From: Paenibacillus sp. FSL R5-0623
GTDB lineage: Bacteria; Bacillota; Bacilli; Paenibacillales; Paenibacillaceae
Reading direction: 5' to 3'
NCBI RefSeq assembly: GCF_037974265.1
Contig: NZ_CP150233.1
Coordinates: 3,658,001-3,722,000, forward strand
DNA: 64,000 nt
A model generated the notes under the pieces. The model was not told where the DNA came from. It saw nothing but the letters and a program-made list of their open reading frames with translations, and ran no database searches. This document shows positions 18,056 through 26,656 of this stretch, in pieces. The position numbers were made by a program, and so were the translations under genes. Positions within the stretch are counted from its first letter, which is position 1, and every line of letters starts with the position of its first letter.

Positions 18056-19138
18056 ATGAAAGAAAACATAAAAAAGATGTTGCTGGACAAAAATGAATTG
18101 CTCATTAACATGGTGATCGAACGCGTAAAAAGAGATTTTCTAGACGATATCGCCATTATTGGGCTTACTGGTTCGTTTAGCACCGGGGACTTTCACGAGA
18201 AGAGTGATCTTGATTTAATTATCATTAATAATACAGAAAAGGGATGGGGCATATCCGATTGCTTTATCCTGGATGACGTTGGATATGACATCTATTGCAC
18301 GCCATGGGACTCAAGAATACAAGAGCAATCCACCTTGGAGAGTCCCAACGTATCGAGTCTAACTGACCTCAAAGTACTCTACTATGCAAAACCTGAGGAT
18401 CTGGAGAAATTGAACGACTTCCGGCAAAAAGCGCTTGATGCACTTGCTAACCCGATAGGAGAAGCATGTCTTAATCGCGCAAATCAATGGATCGATATGG
18501 CTAAGCAAGCATACAGCAATACGATGCTGGGTGAAGATATCGGTTCTGTGCGTTATGCATCTGGTGAAGTTTTGTATAATCTAGTTAATGCCTTGGTCAG
18601 CATGAATAACACGTGCATCAAACGAGGGATTAAGCGATATTTGGAAGAGATACGCTTGTTTCGCTATGTTCCGGATGATCTCGAACCCTTATACATGTCA
18701 ATCATTGAAGCTCATACCATTGAAGATATCCGAATAGCATCTTTTAATATGTTAAGCAGTGTTACGAGGTTGCATAGAACGATGTGTGATAACTTCATTG
18801 TTAAACCGGCTCCGTCCTTTGATAATCTGAGGGGGACATACGAAGAATTGTGGTGCAACTACCGCAATAAAATATTGAACAGTGTTATATCGAACGATGC
18901 TCCCTACGTCTTTCTTTCCGCCTTTGGAGCACATGGATATCTTGATGAAATGGCTGTAGAGAAAGGAACTCAGAAATTTGATCTTATGCAGTACTTTGAT
19001 GCAAGCAATTTACCAGTTATGAAAGAGAAGTTCCTTGAAGTGATGGATGACTATCTAGATGAATATAATAAGGTCGGCAGAGAAGTCAAACGTTTTACAA
19101 CCTTCGAGCAACTATATGCCCATTATATGAATCACTGA
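18056..19138 (+). CDS. Nucleotidyltransferase-domain protein
   Basis: The 360-residue protein has an N-terminal Pol-beta-type nucleotidyltransferase fold: GLTGSFSTGDFHEKSDLDLIII carries the GS motif and the DxD metal-binding pair (about residues 38-59). The rest is helical, with no family I can name. Such standalone proteins include aminoglycoside and lincosamide nucleotidyltransferases, but nothing here shows drug specificity. AAGGGG precedes ATG 18056. It is monocistronic. Confidence 0.75.
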   Translation: MKENIKKMLLDKNELLINMVIERVKRDFLDDIAIIGLTGSFSTGDFHEKSDLDLIIINNTEKGWGISDCFILDDVGYDIYCTPWDSRIQEQSTLESPNVSSLTDLKVLYYAKPEDLEKLNDFRQKALDALANPIGEACLNRANQWIDMAKQAYSNTMLGEDIGSVRYASGEVLYNLVNALVSMNNTCIKRGIKRYLEEIRLFRYVPDDLEPLYMSIIEAHTIEDIRIASFNMLSSVTRLHRTMCDNFIVKPAPSFDNLRGTYEELWCNYRNKILNSVISNDAPYVFLSAFGAHGYLDEMAVEKGTQKFDLMQYFDASNLPVMKEKFLEVMDDYLDEYNKVGREVKRFTTFEQLYAHYMNH

Positions 19139-19222
19139 CCTTACATATAGTTGGTATTAAGTCCGCGGCAAAGGGAGCCTAGACAATCTATCTGATTTAT
19201 TTTCCGATTCTGATAATTTATT

Positions 19223-19274
19223 TATTCGAACACAAGGAAAACTTCTTTTACAATCATTGTCAGTACGTTATAAT
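19223..19274 (+). promoter_or_regulatory. Promoter block of exported peptide 1 (duplicated at 25943-25994)
   Basis: TTTACA (19247-19252) and TATAAT (19269-19274) are separated by 16 bases. The block from about 19223 to 19310 is nearly identical to the one before the second peptide at 26111, including GAACACAAGG, CAATCATTGTCAGTACG and CACCAGG with ATTACCCAA. Confidence 0.7.
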
Positions 19275-19334
19275 ACAACCACCAGGCATATTACCCAATA
19301 AAGTTAAATATTGTAACTATTAGGAGGTGTGGTT

Positions 19335-19481
19335 ATGGTCAAGAAGACAATTTCGAAAACCATCAGCGCAGCTTTAATCGTTTCTTTGCTGGCTACTGGC
19401 GTGATAGTCGCTATTGAAGGTAAAACAACGTTAGAGGTTGCGAAGTCAGCAGGGGATAAAAAGGTTGAAGTTATTAAATGA
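19335..19481 (+). CDS. Small exported peptide 1, candidate signalling precursor
   Basis: The 48-residue peptide has a charged start MVKKTISK, a hydrophobic stretch AALIVSLLATGVIVAI, and a hydrophilic tail ending KSAGDKKVEVIK. TAGGAGGTG precedes the ATG. A paralogue of 49 residues at 26111 shares the tail (TTLEVAKSAGDKKVEV) and the promoter. The signal-plus-short-tail layout is like Phr-type pheromone precursors, but no Rap-like TPR receptor is encoded nearby, so the role is unknown. Its stop overlaps the ATG of a broken ORF at 19478. Confidence 0.65.
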   Translation: MVKKTISKTISAALIVSLLATGVIVAIEGKTTLEVAKSAGDKKVEVIK

Positions 19482-19586
19482 AGAAGTTTGGTGCGACTCT
19501 AGTAGTCCCAATTAGGGGTATTCGAAGCACCTGATGTGAAAGCCAACGGAATCAAACCAACAGTGGTAGCAACTAAAAAAGCATAA
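19478..19586 (+). pseudogene. Broken small ORF downstream of peptide 1
   Basis: ATG 19478 overlaps the stop of peptide 1 (ATGA) and reads MKKFGATLVVPIRG before stopping. Shifting frame near 19512 continues as LGVFEAPDVKANGIKP and TVVATKKA to TAA 19584. This looks like a second small secreted peptide disrupted by an indel. The remaining sequence up to the GerA gene holds a terminator and nothing else I recognise. Confidence 0.35.
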
Positions 19587-19601
19587 ATCGTTAATTTATT
19601 G

Positions 19602-19635
19602 ACCTCAGCTCACTTAACCCGGCTGAGGTTTTTTC
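19602..19635 (+). terminator. Terminator of the peptide 1 unit
   Basis: ACCTCAGC and GCTGAGGT form an 8-base stem with a run of T after it. Confidence 0.75.
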
Positions 19636-19817
19636 ATATGCATTGAAAAAATATCACATGCATTCTCACCGAGTAAAAAGAATCCTGATCCAGATTTCCA
19701 TCTCATTCTCGAACATGTTGAGGCTTAGTATACACATTGCCGGTCGTATGATTTTTCGATTACAGGACAAGATATTAACCTTAGACCGTTTTGATTACTT
19801 TGATAAAGGAGAAGACC

Positions 19818-21278
19818 ATGGTTGAAAAAAACGAGCCTCAAATGAAAAATCATCAAAAATCTACATGGCTTGATGATTTAAAACAACTATTAAACCATAT
19901 GGAAGACGCTGAAATCATTGAACACAAAATAGGTACGAGTGCTTCAGTCCATCTTATATTTATAAAAACGTTAATAGATCAAGAACGTTTAAACGAGGCG
20001 ATTATTCAGCCACTTCATCAATCAGGCGGAAATTCGCTTTCTTCATGCATCATCAATTCCGAAGTTTCGGAAGTTAAATCGCTCGAAGATGCTGGGCAAA
20101 AAATAATGCAAGGATGTATCCTTCTCCACGATTCAGTCAACGATCAATGGCTAGGTGTACAATTGGAGAATCCTCTTGGTCGGGCAGTTGAATCTTCCCA
20201 AACGGAAACGGTCATATATGGAGCGAAAGACAGCTTCAGCGAACAAATCGATAAAAACATTACAATGCTGCGCAGACGTTTGCCTATAACGACATTAAAA
20301 ACAGAAAGCTTTACTATCGGATCACTAAGCAAAACAAAGGTTGTGTTAATGTACATAGACGGAATCATTAATCCTGAATTTGTTTCCATTGCAAGAAAGA
20401 AAATTGAAAGTGTGGATTTCGATCAGTTTCTAGACTCCGCACAGCTTGCAGCTTTTATTGAAGATCATAACCATACAGTCTTTCCGCAGTTTCTACAAAC
20501 GGATCGGCCGGATGCCTGTGCCTACGCCTTAGGTGAAGGTAAGCTGACTTTATTGGTCTCCAATTCACCGTTTGCTTTAATTTGTCCCATTACATTATTT
20601 CATCTCTTCCAATCGCCAGAAGACTACTTCCTGCGTTGGCCAGTCGCCAGTTTCTTGCGTTTAATGAGGTATGGAAGTTTTATTATTTCTTTGACGATGA
20701 TTCCTTTTTATGTAGCGTTAACGACATTTCATTACCAAATGGTTCCACTGCCGATTCTTTTCGTATTATTGGAATCGAGAAGCAAATTGCCTTTTACTCC
20801 GTTTGTGGAAGGACTTTTCATGATCGTAACGCTGGAAATCATCAAAGAAGCCAGTTTGCGAATGCCGACCAAAACGAGTCAAACTTTAGGGGTTATCGGT
20901 GGTATTGTCATTGGACAAGCGGCTGTAGAAGCAGGCTTTGCAAGTAAAGTATTAATTGTTTTGATGGGTATATCCGCTATTGCTTTCTTTTTAGTTCCCA
21001 ACTATCAAATGACAAAATCCATGGTTCTGTTGCAAGTGTTTCTTCTTATCCTTGCATCGGTTCTTGGGCTGCCAGGAATCGTGGTCGGGCTAATCGGGAT
21101 TCTTGCGCATATCCATGCACTAACGTCATTAGGTCAACCTTATCTGGCACCTCTTTCTCCTTTTTACGGGAAGGATTGGATTGACCTCTTTATTCGCGGG
21201 CCTCTGATTTGGATGAAAACGCGTCCGAGTAATCTAAAAACATTACAGAAATGGCGACAGGAGAAGATGAAGAAATGA
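19818..21278 (+). CDS. GerA-family spore germinant receptor subunit A
   Basis: The 486-residue inner-membrane protein has a hydrophilic N-terminal domain (about 1-240) followed by about five membrane segments beginning near PFALICPITLFHLFQSPEDY. It forms part of a nutrient receptor in the spore inner membrane with the B and C subunits encoded next. ATG 19818 is taken as the start because AAAGGAGA is close upstream, rather than the in-frame ATG 19791. The next gene overlaps by ATGA. Germinant specificity cannot be read from sequence. Confidence 0.9.
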   Translation: MVEKNEPQMKNHQKSTWLDDLKQLLNHMEDAEIIEHKIGTSASVHLIFIKTLIDQERLNEAIIQPLHQSGGNSLSSCIINSEVSEVKSLEDAGQKIMQGCILLHDSVNDQWLGVQLENPLGRAVESSQTETVIYGAKDSFSEQIDKNITMLRRRLPITTLKTESFTIGSLSKTKVVLMYIDGIINPEFVSIARKKIESVDFDQFLDSAQLAAFIEDHNHTVFPQFLQTDRPDACAYALGEGKLTLLVSNSPFALICPITLFHLFQSPEDYFLRWPVASFLRLMRYGSFIISLTMIPFYVALTTFHYQMVPLPILFVLLESRSKLPFTPFVEGLFMIVTLEIIKEASLRMPTKTSQTLGVIGGIVIGQAAVEAGFASKVLIVLMGISAIAFFLVPNYQMTKSMVLLQVFLLILASVLGLPGIVVGLIGILAHIHALTSLGQPYLAPLSPFYGKDWIDLFIRGPLIWMKTRPSNLKTLQKWRQEKMKK

Positions 21279-22396
21279 AGACTCTATCCTTATTCAAGCA
21301 AACCTCCACCCTTGGCAGTATCCATTTCCTTTTATTGGTTAATCGTACGCAAATGCATTATTTTGTTCTAATCATGCCCGTTTATTTGGTCCATTCCTAT
21401 ATGGTTTGGGGTATTGTCGCCTTGGGGCTGCTGTCTCAACTTAATTTGATGATGCTGTCCAGATGGTTTGCTTCCAGTTATGCAGCCAAAGGCTATCAAG
21501 GATTTGTACAGCTTTTTGGAAAACGAGCGGTTCACATTTTCGCGATACTTGGTTTTTTGATAATACTGTTGAAAATTTCAATCATCACTCTGGGTTACGT
21601 TGAAATGCTCCATAGTTTTATTTATCCATCAATGAATAAAACGTGGCTGATCCTCGTTATTCTATCGATCAGTTTATTTGTGGCTTCACATGGCATGGAG
21701 AAAACATTGCGTTTTGTCGTTATCGCCTTTCTATGCGGGGCGTGGATCTTACTCATGTTTATTCCTTTTTTCTTTTCATCGATTTCAGATTACCGCGATT
21801 TGTATCCTCTAATCCCCACCGAATGGTCAGGGCAATCATGGCAGGGTTTGTTGTTTATATGGTCGGCATTTTCCGGTCCAGTGTATTTGGCCTTTATTGT
21901 TCCATGGCTAAGCTCCAACACAAAAATAACCAAATATCTTGTCATGGGCAACATGCTGACGATTTTGGAATATTCATTATTGTTCATAGCTTCGGTATTG
22001 TTCTATGGTTCCAACTTCTTAAGCAAGATCAACTTTCCGGTAGCATACATGGGGAGCTATCTTCAAACGAGCGGTTTAGAACGAATCGAGTACATTCTTA
22101 TCTCTTTCCATATGTTTAATTACGTATTTGACATTTCAATTCTGTTGTTGTGTTTTTATGGAGCTGCAAGAGTTTTTATGAAAAAAATGAATTCAAGTAC
22201 AACACTGACTGGATTGTTGTCGAGTTGGTTCGTCATTTTGATAAGTATCATCATCATGGATCAATGGTTATGGCAAACGGTTCCGGGTCAAACGATGTTA
22301 CTGAACCTTCAAATCTGGCTAGGAGCATTCATTTATTTGCTTGTTCCTGCGATCCTTTTCACTGTGGTTAAACGAAAGGAGAGTATGCAGGCATGA
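21275..22396 (+). CDS. GerB-family spore germinant receptor subunit B (APC-type permease)
   Basis: The 373-residue protein has about ten membrane segments and belongs to the GerAB/KB branch of the APC superfamily. In the complex it is thought to bind the nutrient. ATG 21275 overlaps the TGA of subunit A, and TGA 22394 overlaps the start of subunit C, so translation of the three is coupled. The in-frame ATG at 21251 lies inside the A gene and lacks a ribosome site. Confidence 0.9.
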   Translation: MKTLSLFKQTSTLGSIHFLLLVNRTQMHYFVLIMPVYLVHSYMVWGIVALGLLSQLNLMMLSRWFASSYAAKGYQGFVQLFGKRAVHIFAILGFLIILLKISIITLGYVEMLHSFIYPSMNKTWLILVILSISLFVASHGMEKTLRFVVIAFLCGAWILLMFIPFFFSSISDYRDLYPLIPTEWSGQSWQGLLFIWSAFSGPVYLAFIVPWLSSNTKITKYLVMGNMLTILEYSLLFIASVLFYGSNFLSKINFPVAYMGSYLQTSGLERIEYILISFHMFNYVFDISILLLCFYGAARVFMKKMNSSTTLTGLLSSWFVILISIIIMDQWLWQTVPGQTMLLNLQIWLGAFIYLLVPAILFTVVKRKESMQA

Positions 22397-23481
22397 TACC
22401 ATACAAGTATTATGGTTTATTGGCGATTGTAAGCCTTATGTGGATAACCGGCTGCTCTGCTCCATATGCCGAAAACAATCTGATCGAAGAGATCGCTCCG
22501 GTCGTTTTCTGGTCGGTTGACAAGGGGACGGAGGGAAAGTTTAAAATCAGCACTTTAGTACCACCACTCATCGAAGAAAAAAAACGATTTCTCTCCAAGG
22601 AAGTTGATCTGATAAAGCAGGGAGGCAAGGAGTTTAATTTAATTTATTATCGGGAACTGAAACAGGGGCAGCTGCGAATATTATTAATCAATGAGAAACT
22701 GGCAAAAGAAGAAGGTATTGAAAAGCTGATCAATACGATATTGGTAGATCCCGATATTTCAATGCGTGTCTATTTAGTGGTTGTTAGAGGGGATTTTGAT
22801 GAATACATAATAAATCAATTGACGAAGCAAGAAAACCAAGATTATTTTCTTTATCGGATGCTAAGGCATTACGAGAAGCATAACCAGGGTGAAATGAGCA
22901 TTGTCAATATTCATCAATTTATGAAGAAGTTATATTCTCCTCTTAAGGATCCGATTCTTCCCGTTTTTCAAGCGGATAAGAACAATTTCAATTACGTTGG
23001 AACGGCCATGTTCCGAAATGACAAAGAAGCAATGGTCACTCAAGACATAAGCGATGAAATTTTTCAACTTCTGGATAACGATCATTTCTTAAAAGTCTTG
23101 GCCATTCCAAAGTTATCGATCAGTTTAGGACGTGTTCGATCCAATATTCGCATGAAACTATCGAGTGACTATTCATCCTTGTCTTTACATGTGGTACTGA
23201 AAGGAAGAATTGAGGAATATCAGGGAGATAAGAATATTCAAAACGAGGAAGAATTGGAACATTTCATTCATGAGATTGAGGTATATCTTGAGGAACAAAC
23301 GTCAGTATTATTAAAAAGCATGCAACGGTTGAAAGTGGATCCCTTAGAAGTTGGCACACATTCGCTTAAGCCGTTTTCTAAACAACTAACGGAAGAGCAA
23401 TGGCTAAAATATTGGGAAAATATGAAAATTAATGTTGACTTCGACATCAAAATACAGCCTTTAATTAATGTTGAACGGTAG
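22393..23481 (+). CDS. GerC-family spore germinant receptor lipoprotein subunit C
   Basis: The 362-residue protein has a lipoprotein signal peptide with lipobox ITGC at about residue 21, then the three-domain GerC body. KPFSKQLTEEQWLKYWENMKI (residues about 337-357) falls in the C-terminal part, where GerC proteins typically have such a segment. It anchors and completes the receptor on the outer face of the spore inner membrane. The gene ends the operon and is followed by a strong terminator. Confidence 0.88.
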   Translation: MIPYKYYGLLAIVSLMWITGCSAPYAENNLIEEIAPVVFWSVDKGTEGKFKISTLVPPLIEEKKRFLSKEVDLIKQGGKEFNLIYYRELKQGQLRILLINEKLAKEEGIEKLINTILVDPDISMRVYLVVVRGDFDEYIINQLTKQENQDYFLYRMLRHYEKHNQGEMSIVNIHQFMKKLYSPLKDPILPVFQADKNNFNYVGTAMFRNDKEAMVTQDISDEIFQLLDNDHFLKVLAIPKLSISLGRVRSNIRMKLSSDYSSLSLHVVLKGRIEEYQGDKNIQNEEELEHFIHEIEVYLEEQTSVLLKSMQRLKVDPLEVGTHSLKPFSKQLTEEQWLKYWENMKINVDFDIKIQPLINVER

Positions 23482-23548
23482 CCGTGATTCAAAACATGCC
23501 AATATAGTGAGTGATATCCTCATATCTGAATGAAACTAATATTTAAAT

Positions 23549-23590
23549 ATGCCCCCACAGGATCAAATACATCATTGTGGGGGCATTTTG
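23549..23590 (+). terminator. Bidirectional terminator between gerC-like and NTF2-like genes
   Basis: ATGCCCCCAC (23549-23558) and GTGGGGGCAT (23577-23586) form a perfect 10-base stem with T/A-rich flanks on both sides, serving convergent genes. Confidence 0.85.
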
Positions 23591-23644
23591 TTCAAATCAT
23601 GTACAAAGAGTGCAGCTCGTTGCGGACAAGCCATTTAAATGCCT

Positions 23645-23986
23645 TTAAACAATGGAAAGTCTGACGATCTTATCGTCAACAATAACAAAATGATAATTCA
23701 ATAATAGTGGATCGGGTAGTCCAGTCTTGTCATAAGTACCATCCAGCTTGCATGTTAACACAATTTCATCACCTATTTTTTTTGCTTTTGTTGGCTCTAA
23801 GGTTACATTCGCCGCAAAATGGTTTTGATCACTCCATTCCCGAATCGCCTGTTTGCCATTTCGCTTTTTTCCTTCATCCAACACAACGGCATTCTCTGAA
23901 AAACAATCTACAAACACTGCGGGGTCTGGCTTGTTCGATGCAGTAATGTATTTGCCAATTACAGATGGTAAATGATTGAGATCCAT
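23645..23986 (-). CDS. NTF2-like/SnoaL-type small protein
   Basis: The 113-residue protein has the NTF2-like pattern: an N-terminal helix, FVDCFSENAVVLDEGKKRNG, a middle IREWSD helix, and C-terminal strands ending YHFVIVDDKIVRLSIV. Family members are ligand-binding folds or small isomerases and hydrolases; the substrate is unknown. GGGAGA precedes its ATG. It lies 42 bases downstream of the SDR gene in the same direction, so the two are probably co-transcribed. Confidence 0.75.
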   Translation of the reverse strand: MDLNHLPSVIGKYITASNKPDPAVFVDCFSENAVVLDEGKKRNGKQAIREWSDQNHFAANVTLEPTKAKKIGDEIVLTCKLDGTYDKTGLPDPLLLNYHFVIVDDKIVRLSIV

Positions 23987-24028
23987 ATTATACTCTCCCT
24001 TTATTAATTCATTTTATTAATTTCGTTA

Positions 24029-24823
24029 TTAGACGGTAGGAATAGTTCCTCCATCTATGACATATTCACTACCTGTAATAGAAGCTGCTCGGTCCGAGAC
24101 CAGAAATGCGACCAGCTCAGCGACTTCTTCAGGAAATCCTGGCCGACCAATTGGAATACCTCCGAGTGAAGTCATAAGTTGTTCAAGCGCACTTTCTCGA
24201 CTTCCGGTTTCCGTTGCGATCCGATCAATTAATGCGTCAGCTGCTTCTGTCTGAATAAACCCGGGAGACAACGTATTTATGCGAATTCCTTGAGGGGAAA
24301 ATTCATTCGATAATCCCTTGCTATAGTTAGTCAGCGCGGCTTTGGCAGATGCATAAGCCAGTGTAGTTTCATATAAAGGCAAACGTCTCTGGATGGAAGT
24401 GAAATGAAGAATAACACCTGATTTATTTTTTAACATAAGTGGAATTAAGCCACGATCAAGTCGAACTGCTGCGAGCAAATTCCAATTTAATGTATGAAGC
24501 CAATCCTCATCACTCAATACAAGTGCACCTCCTGGTGGTGTCGTTGATCCACCTACGCAATGGACAATAATATCGATACCTCCAAGTTGCTCTTTTACTG
24601 CTGTAATTATTTGTTCTATCCCTTCAGGTGTGGCGACATCTGCTTGCACAAATTTTACTGAATTTGGTAAGTCAGTTGATAGGGAACGGGCAGTAGTAAG
24701 GACTGTAGCTCCGCCGTTTGCAAGTCTTTTTACAACAGCTTGCCCCATTCCCTTTGTTCCTCCGGTTACAAGCACCTTTTTACCTTCAAATTCCGATACA
24801 GAAAACTCAAATTGTTTATGCAT
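24029..24823 (-). CDS. Short-chain dehydrogenase/reductase
   Basis: The 264-residue SDR has the cofactor motif TGGTKGMG near residue 20, and catalytic Ser143, Tyr157 and Lys161 (YASAK). The C-terminus contains the classical [11 protein letters not shown]. It performs an NAD(P)-dependent ketone or alcohol conversion of unknown substrate. AGGAGG precedes the ATG. It is divergently transcribed from a LysR regulator, the usual arrangement for control by that regulator. Confidence 0.88.
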   Translation of the reverse strand: MHKQFEFSVSEFEGKKVLVTGGTKGMGQAVVKRLANGGATVLTTARSLSTDLPNSVKFVQADVATPEGIEQIITAVKEQLGGIDIIVHCVGGSTTPPGGALVLSDEDWLHTLNWNLLAAVRLDRGLIPLMLKNKSGVILHFTSIQRRLPLYETTLAYASAKAALTNYSKGLSNEFSPQGIRINTLSPGFIQTEAADALIDRIATETGSRESALEQLMTSLGGIPIGRPGFPEEVAELVAFLVSDRAASITGSEYVIDGGTIPTV

Positions 24824-25000
24824 AACTATTCCTCCTAGTAATGGTAGTCAATATTTAATTTAAAATTGCTCTGTCTCTAAAGCTGGATGAGTTGTTCGAG
24901 AGGAGCTAGAACTAATATTACACTTGCCACTTTCATAACGTCCAATTTATTATAATAATAAAAATGATGAATAATATTAATATATGGAGGGATAGTTTTA

Positions 25001-25882
25001 ATGGAACTTACACAATTAGAGTACTTTATGACCGTTGCACGGCTTGAACATATGACCTTAGCCTCCAAAAAACTTGGTATTACTCAGCCAGCGTTAAGTC
25101 ATGCCATTGCCAAGCTCGAAAATGAAATAGGAGCTCCTTTATTTGAGCGAAATGGACGAAACATAAAGCTGAACCGAAACGGTACAATGTTCTCTAAATG
25201 GATTGGTCGAGCTCTACAAAATATTGAAAATGGCCTAAAGGAAATCGAAGAGTGGTCCAACCCGGATACTGGTGTGATTACGTTGTCTTATCTAAACATT
25301 CTCGGTGTTGAATTAATCCCTAGCCTAATTCGAAGTTATCAATTGAAGTATCCCAAAGTTCGGTTCGAATTGACACAAGGGAACTTAGGAGATATTGATG
25401 CACATCTGGAGCAAGGATTTTCGGATATTATGATTACATCGAGGGAATCTACTTTGGATAATCATCACTGGAAGACGATTCAAAATGTTCCTTTATACAT
25501 TGTTGTTCCCGCTCAACATCGTTATGCAGATTGTAGCGCTCTTAGTTTGGCAGAGCTGTCTGGCGAGCCATTTATTGGATTGAAAAACAACTGTGGATTA
25601 AAAGCAACGATTTTATCCCGGTTCCAACATACCGGATTTTTTCTTGCTTCGGCTTATGAAGCGGAGGACCTGATCACTGTAGCCGGTTTTATAAAGTCGG
25701 GTCTAGGTGTATCAGTACTGCCTAAGACACTGGGTTTGATGTTAGATGAATTGGTCTGGATCCCTATCATTGATGAAGGATGGTACTGGGAAATAGGATT
25801 AAAGTGGAGAGATGATCATCATATTTCCCCTGCAGCGAAAAGATTTATTGAATATGTAGATACTTTACATCAAGGAGAATGA
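25001..25882 (+). CDS. LysR-family transcriptional regulator
   Basis: The 293-residue protein has an N-terminal winged helix (MTLASKKLGITQPALSHAIAKLE, about residues 17-39) and a substrate-binding effector domain. GGAGGG lies 9 bases before the ATG. It is divergent from the SDR/NTF2-like pair across a 177-base AT-rich gap that should contain its binding sites. Regulation of that pair is inferred from position. Confidence 0.88.
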   Translation: MELTQLEYFMTVARLEHMTLASKKLGITQPALSHAIAKLENEIGAPLFERNGRNIKLNRNGTMFSKWIGRALQNIENGLKEIEEWSNPDTGVITLSYLNILGVELIPSLIRSYQLKYPKVRFELTQGNLGDIDAHLEQGFSDIMITSRESTLDNHHWKTIQNVPLYIVVPAQHRYADCSALSLAELSGEPFIGLKNNCGLKATILSRFQHTGFFLASAYEAEDLITVAGFIKSGLGVSVLPKTLGLMLDELVWIPIIDEGWYWEIGLKWRDDHHISPAAKRFIEYVDTLHQGE

Positions 25883-25942
25883 CCGCCATTTTTTTTAGTT
25901 TTGAAAAGAAATTCTTCTGAGAAAACAATCATACTTTATTGT

Positions 25943-25994
25943 ATTTGAACACAAGGAAAAAATCCTTTTACAATCATTGTCAGTACGTTATAAT
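25943..25994 (+). promoter_or_regulatory. Promoter block of exported peptide 2 (copy of 19223-19274)
   Basis: TTTACA (25967-25972) and TATAAT (25989-25994) sit in a block nearly identical to that before peptide 1. The leader between promoter and ATG is about 55 bases longer here. Confidence 0.7.
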
Positions 25995-26110
25995 ACAATC
26001 ACCAGGTAGATTACCCAACAAATAAGTTAAATATTGTAATATCTAGTCACACTCGGCTCGTCATAATCTAGAGCCACTTATTACATCATAATAGTAACGG
26101 AGGTATGGTT

Positions 26111-26260
26111 ATGATCAAGAAGAAAATTTCCACAGCCCTCAGAGCAGCTTTAATCGTTTCTATGCTGGCTACTGGCGTAATAGTCATTAACCAAGGTAAC
26201 ACAACGTTAGAAGTAGCGAAGTCAGCAGGGGATAAAAAGGTTGAAGTTGTTAAAGCATAA
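26111..26260 (+). CDS. Small exported peptide 2, paralogue of peptide 1
   Basis: The 49-residue peptide begins MIKKKISTALRAALIVSMLA, continues TGVIVINQGN, and has the tail TTLEVAKSAGDKKVEVVKA. Against peptide 1 the tail is almost unchanged while the middle differs, and synonymous third-position changes (TTAGAAGTA against TTAGAGGTT) suggest the protein is conserved. ACGGAGG precedes the ATG. An intrinsic terminator follows 55 bases on. Function is not recognised; a cell-cell signalling or small membrane peptide is possible. Confidence 0.65.
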   Translation: MIKKKISTALRAALIVSMLATGVIVINQGNTTLEVAKSAGDKKVEVVKA

Positions 26261-26293
26261 GCGAGCCGTTAATTTATTTAGAACATGTCAAGA

Positions 26294-26352
26294 GACAAGA
26301 ACATATTCCTATTGAAGTCGCTATTTTAGCGGCTTTTTTTGTTTTATCGGTA
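26294..26352 (+). repeat. Repeated terminator element, copy 1
   Basis: The stretch GACAAGAACAT, TCCTATTGAAGTCGCT, TTAGCGGCTTTTTTT and TTTTATCGGTA recurs at about 61940-61998 with few changes. The hairpin AAGTCGCT/AGCGGCTT (26315-26335) plus T-run is an intrinsic terminator for peptide 2. Confidence 0.7.
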
Positions 26353-26405
26353 AAATCGGGTTTAATACTAACGATATTTTGTTGAACAAGTAAAGAGAAG
26401 TTTAG

Positions 26406-26442
26406 ATGTAAACCATTTTTACATTTGTAAACCATTAGGTTT
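26406..26442 (+). promoter_or_regulatory. Clustered direct and inverted repeats upstream of GH32
   Basis: TGTAAACCATT occurs at 26407-26417 and again at 26426-26436, a 19-base period. ATGTAAA/TTTACAT and AAACC/GGTTT give inverted repeats in the same stretch, and a related TGTAAAC lies at 26519. This looks like a cluster of regulator binding sites. The regulator is unknown. The rest of this 396-base gap is AT-rich and featureless apart from the promoter at 26575. Confidence 0.4.
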
Positions 26443-26574
26443 AAAGCAATAAAAAAATGATTAAATCAACTTAAATAAATAATTGTTGTTTTCTATAATC
26501 AGTCATAAATTGTGCAAATGTAAACTAAAACAGATATATACATAAAAAATAGTGTTCATTTACCCAAAAATACT

Positions 26575-26603
26575 TTGACAAACGGAAACAGGTGGATTAT
26601 TTT
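26575..26603 (+). promoter_or_regulatory. Promoter of the intracellular GH32 gene
   Basis: TTGACA (26575-26580) and TATTTT (26598-26603) are separated by 17 bases, about 55 bases before the start codon. Confidence 0.6.
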
Positions 26604-26656
26604 GTTAATAAGGAATGCATATTTCTTCTTTTAGATTCTAAGTAGCTTAAGGGAGC

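Noticed and set aside
20582..20947. 121-codon frame inside the GerA gene
   Set aside because: It lies entirely inside a strongly supported germinant-receptor gene in another frame, without a ribosome site.
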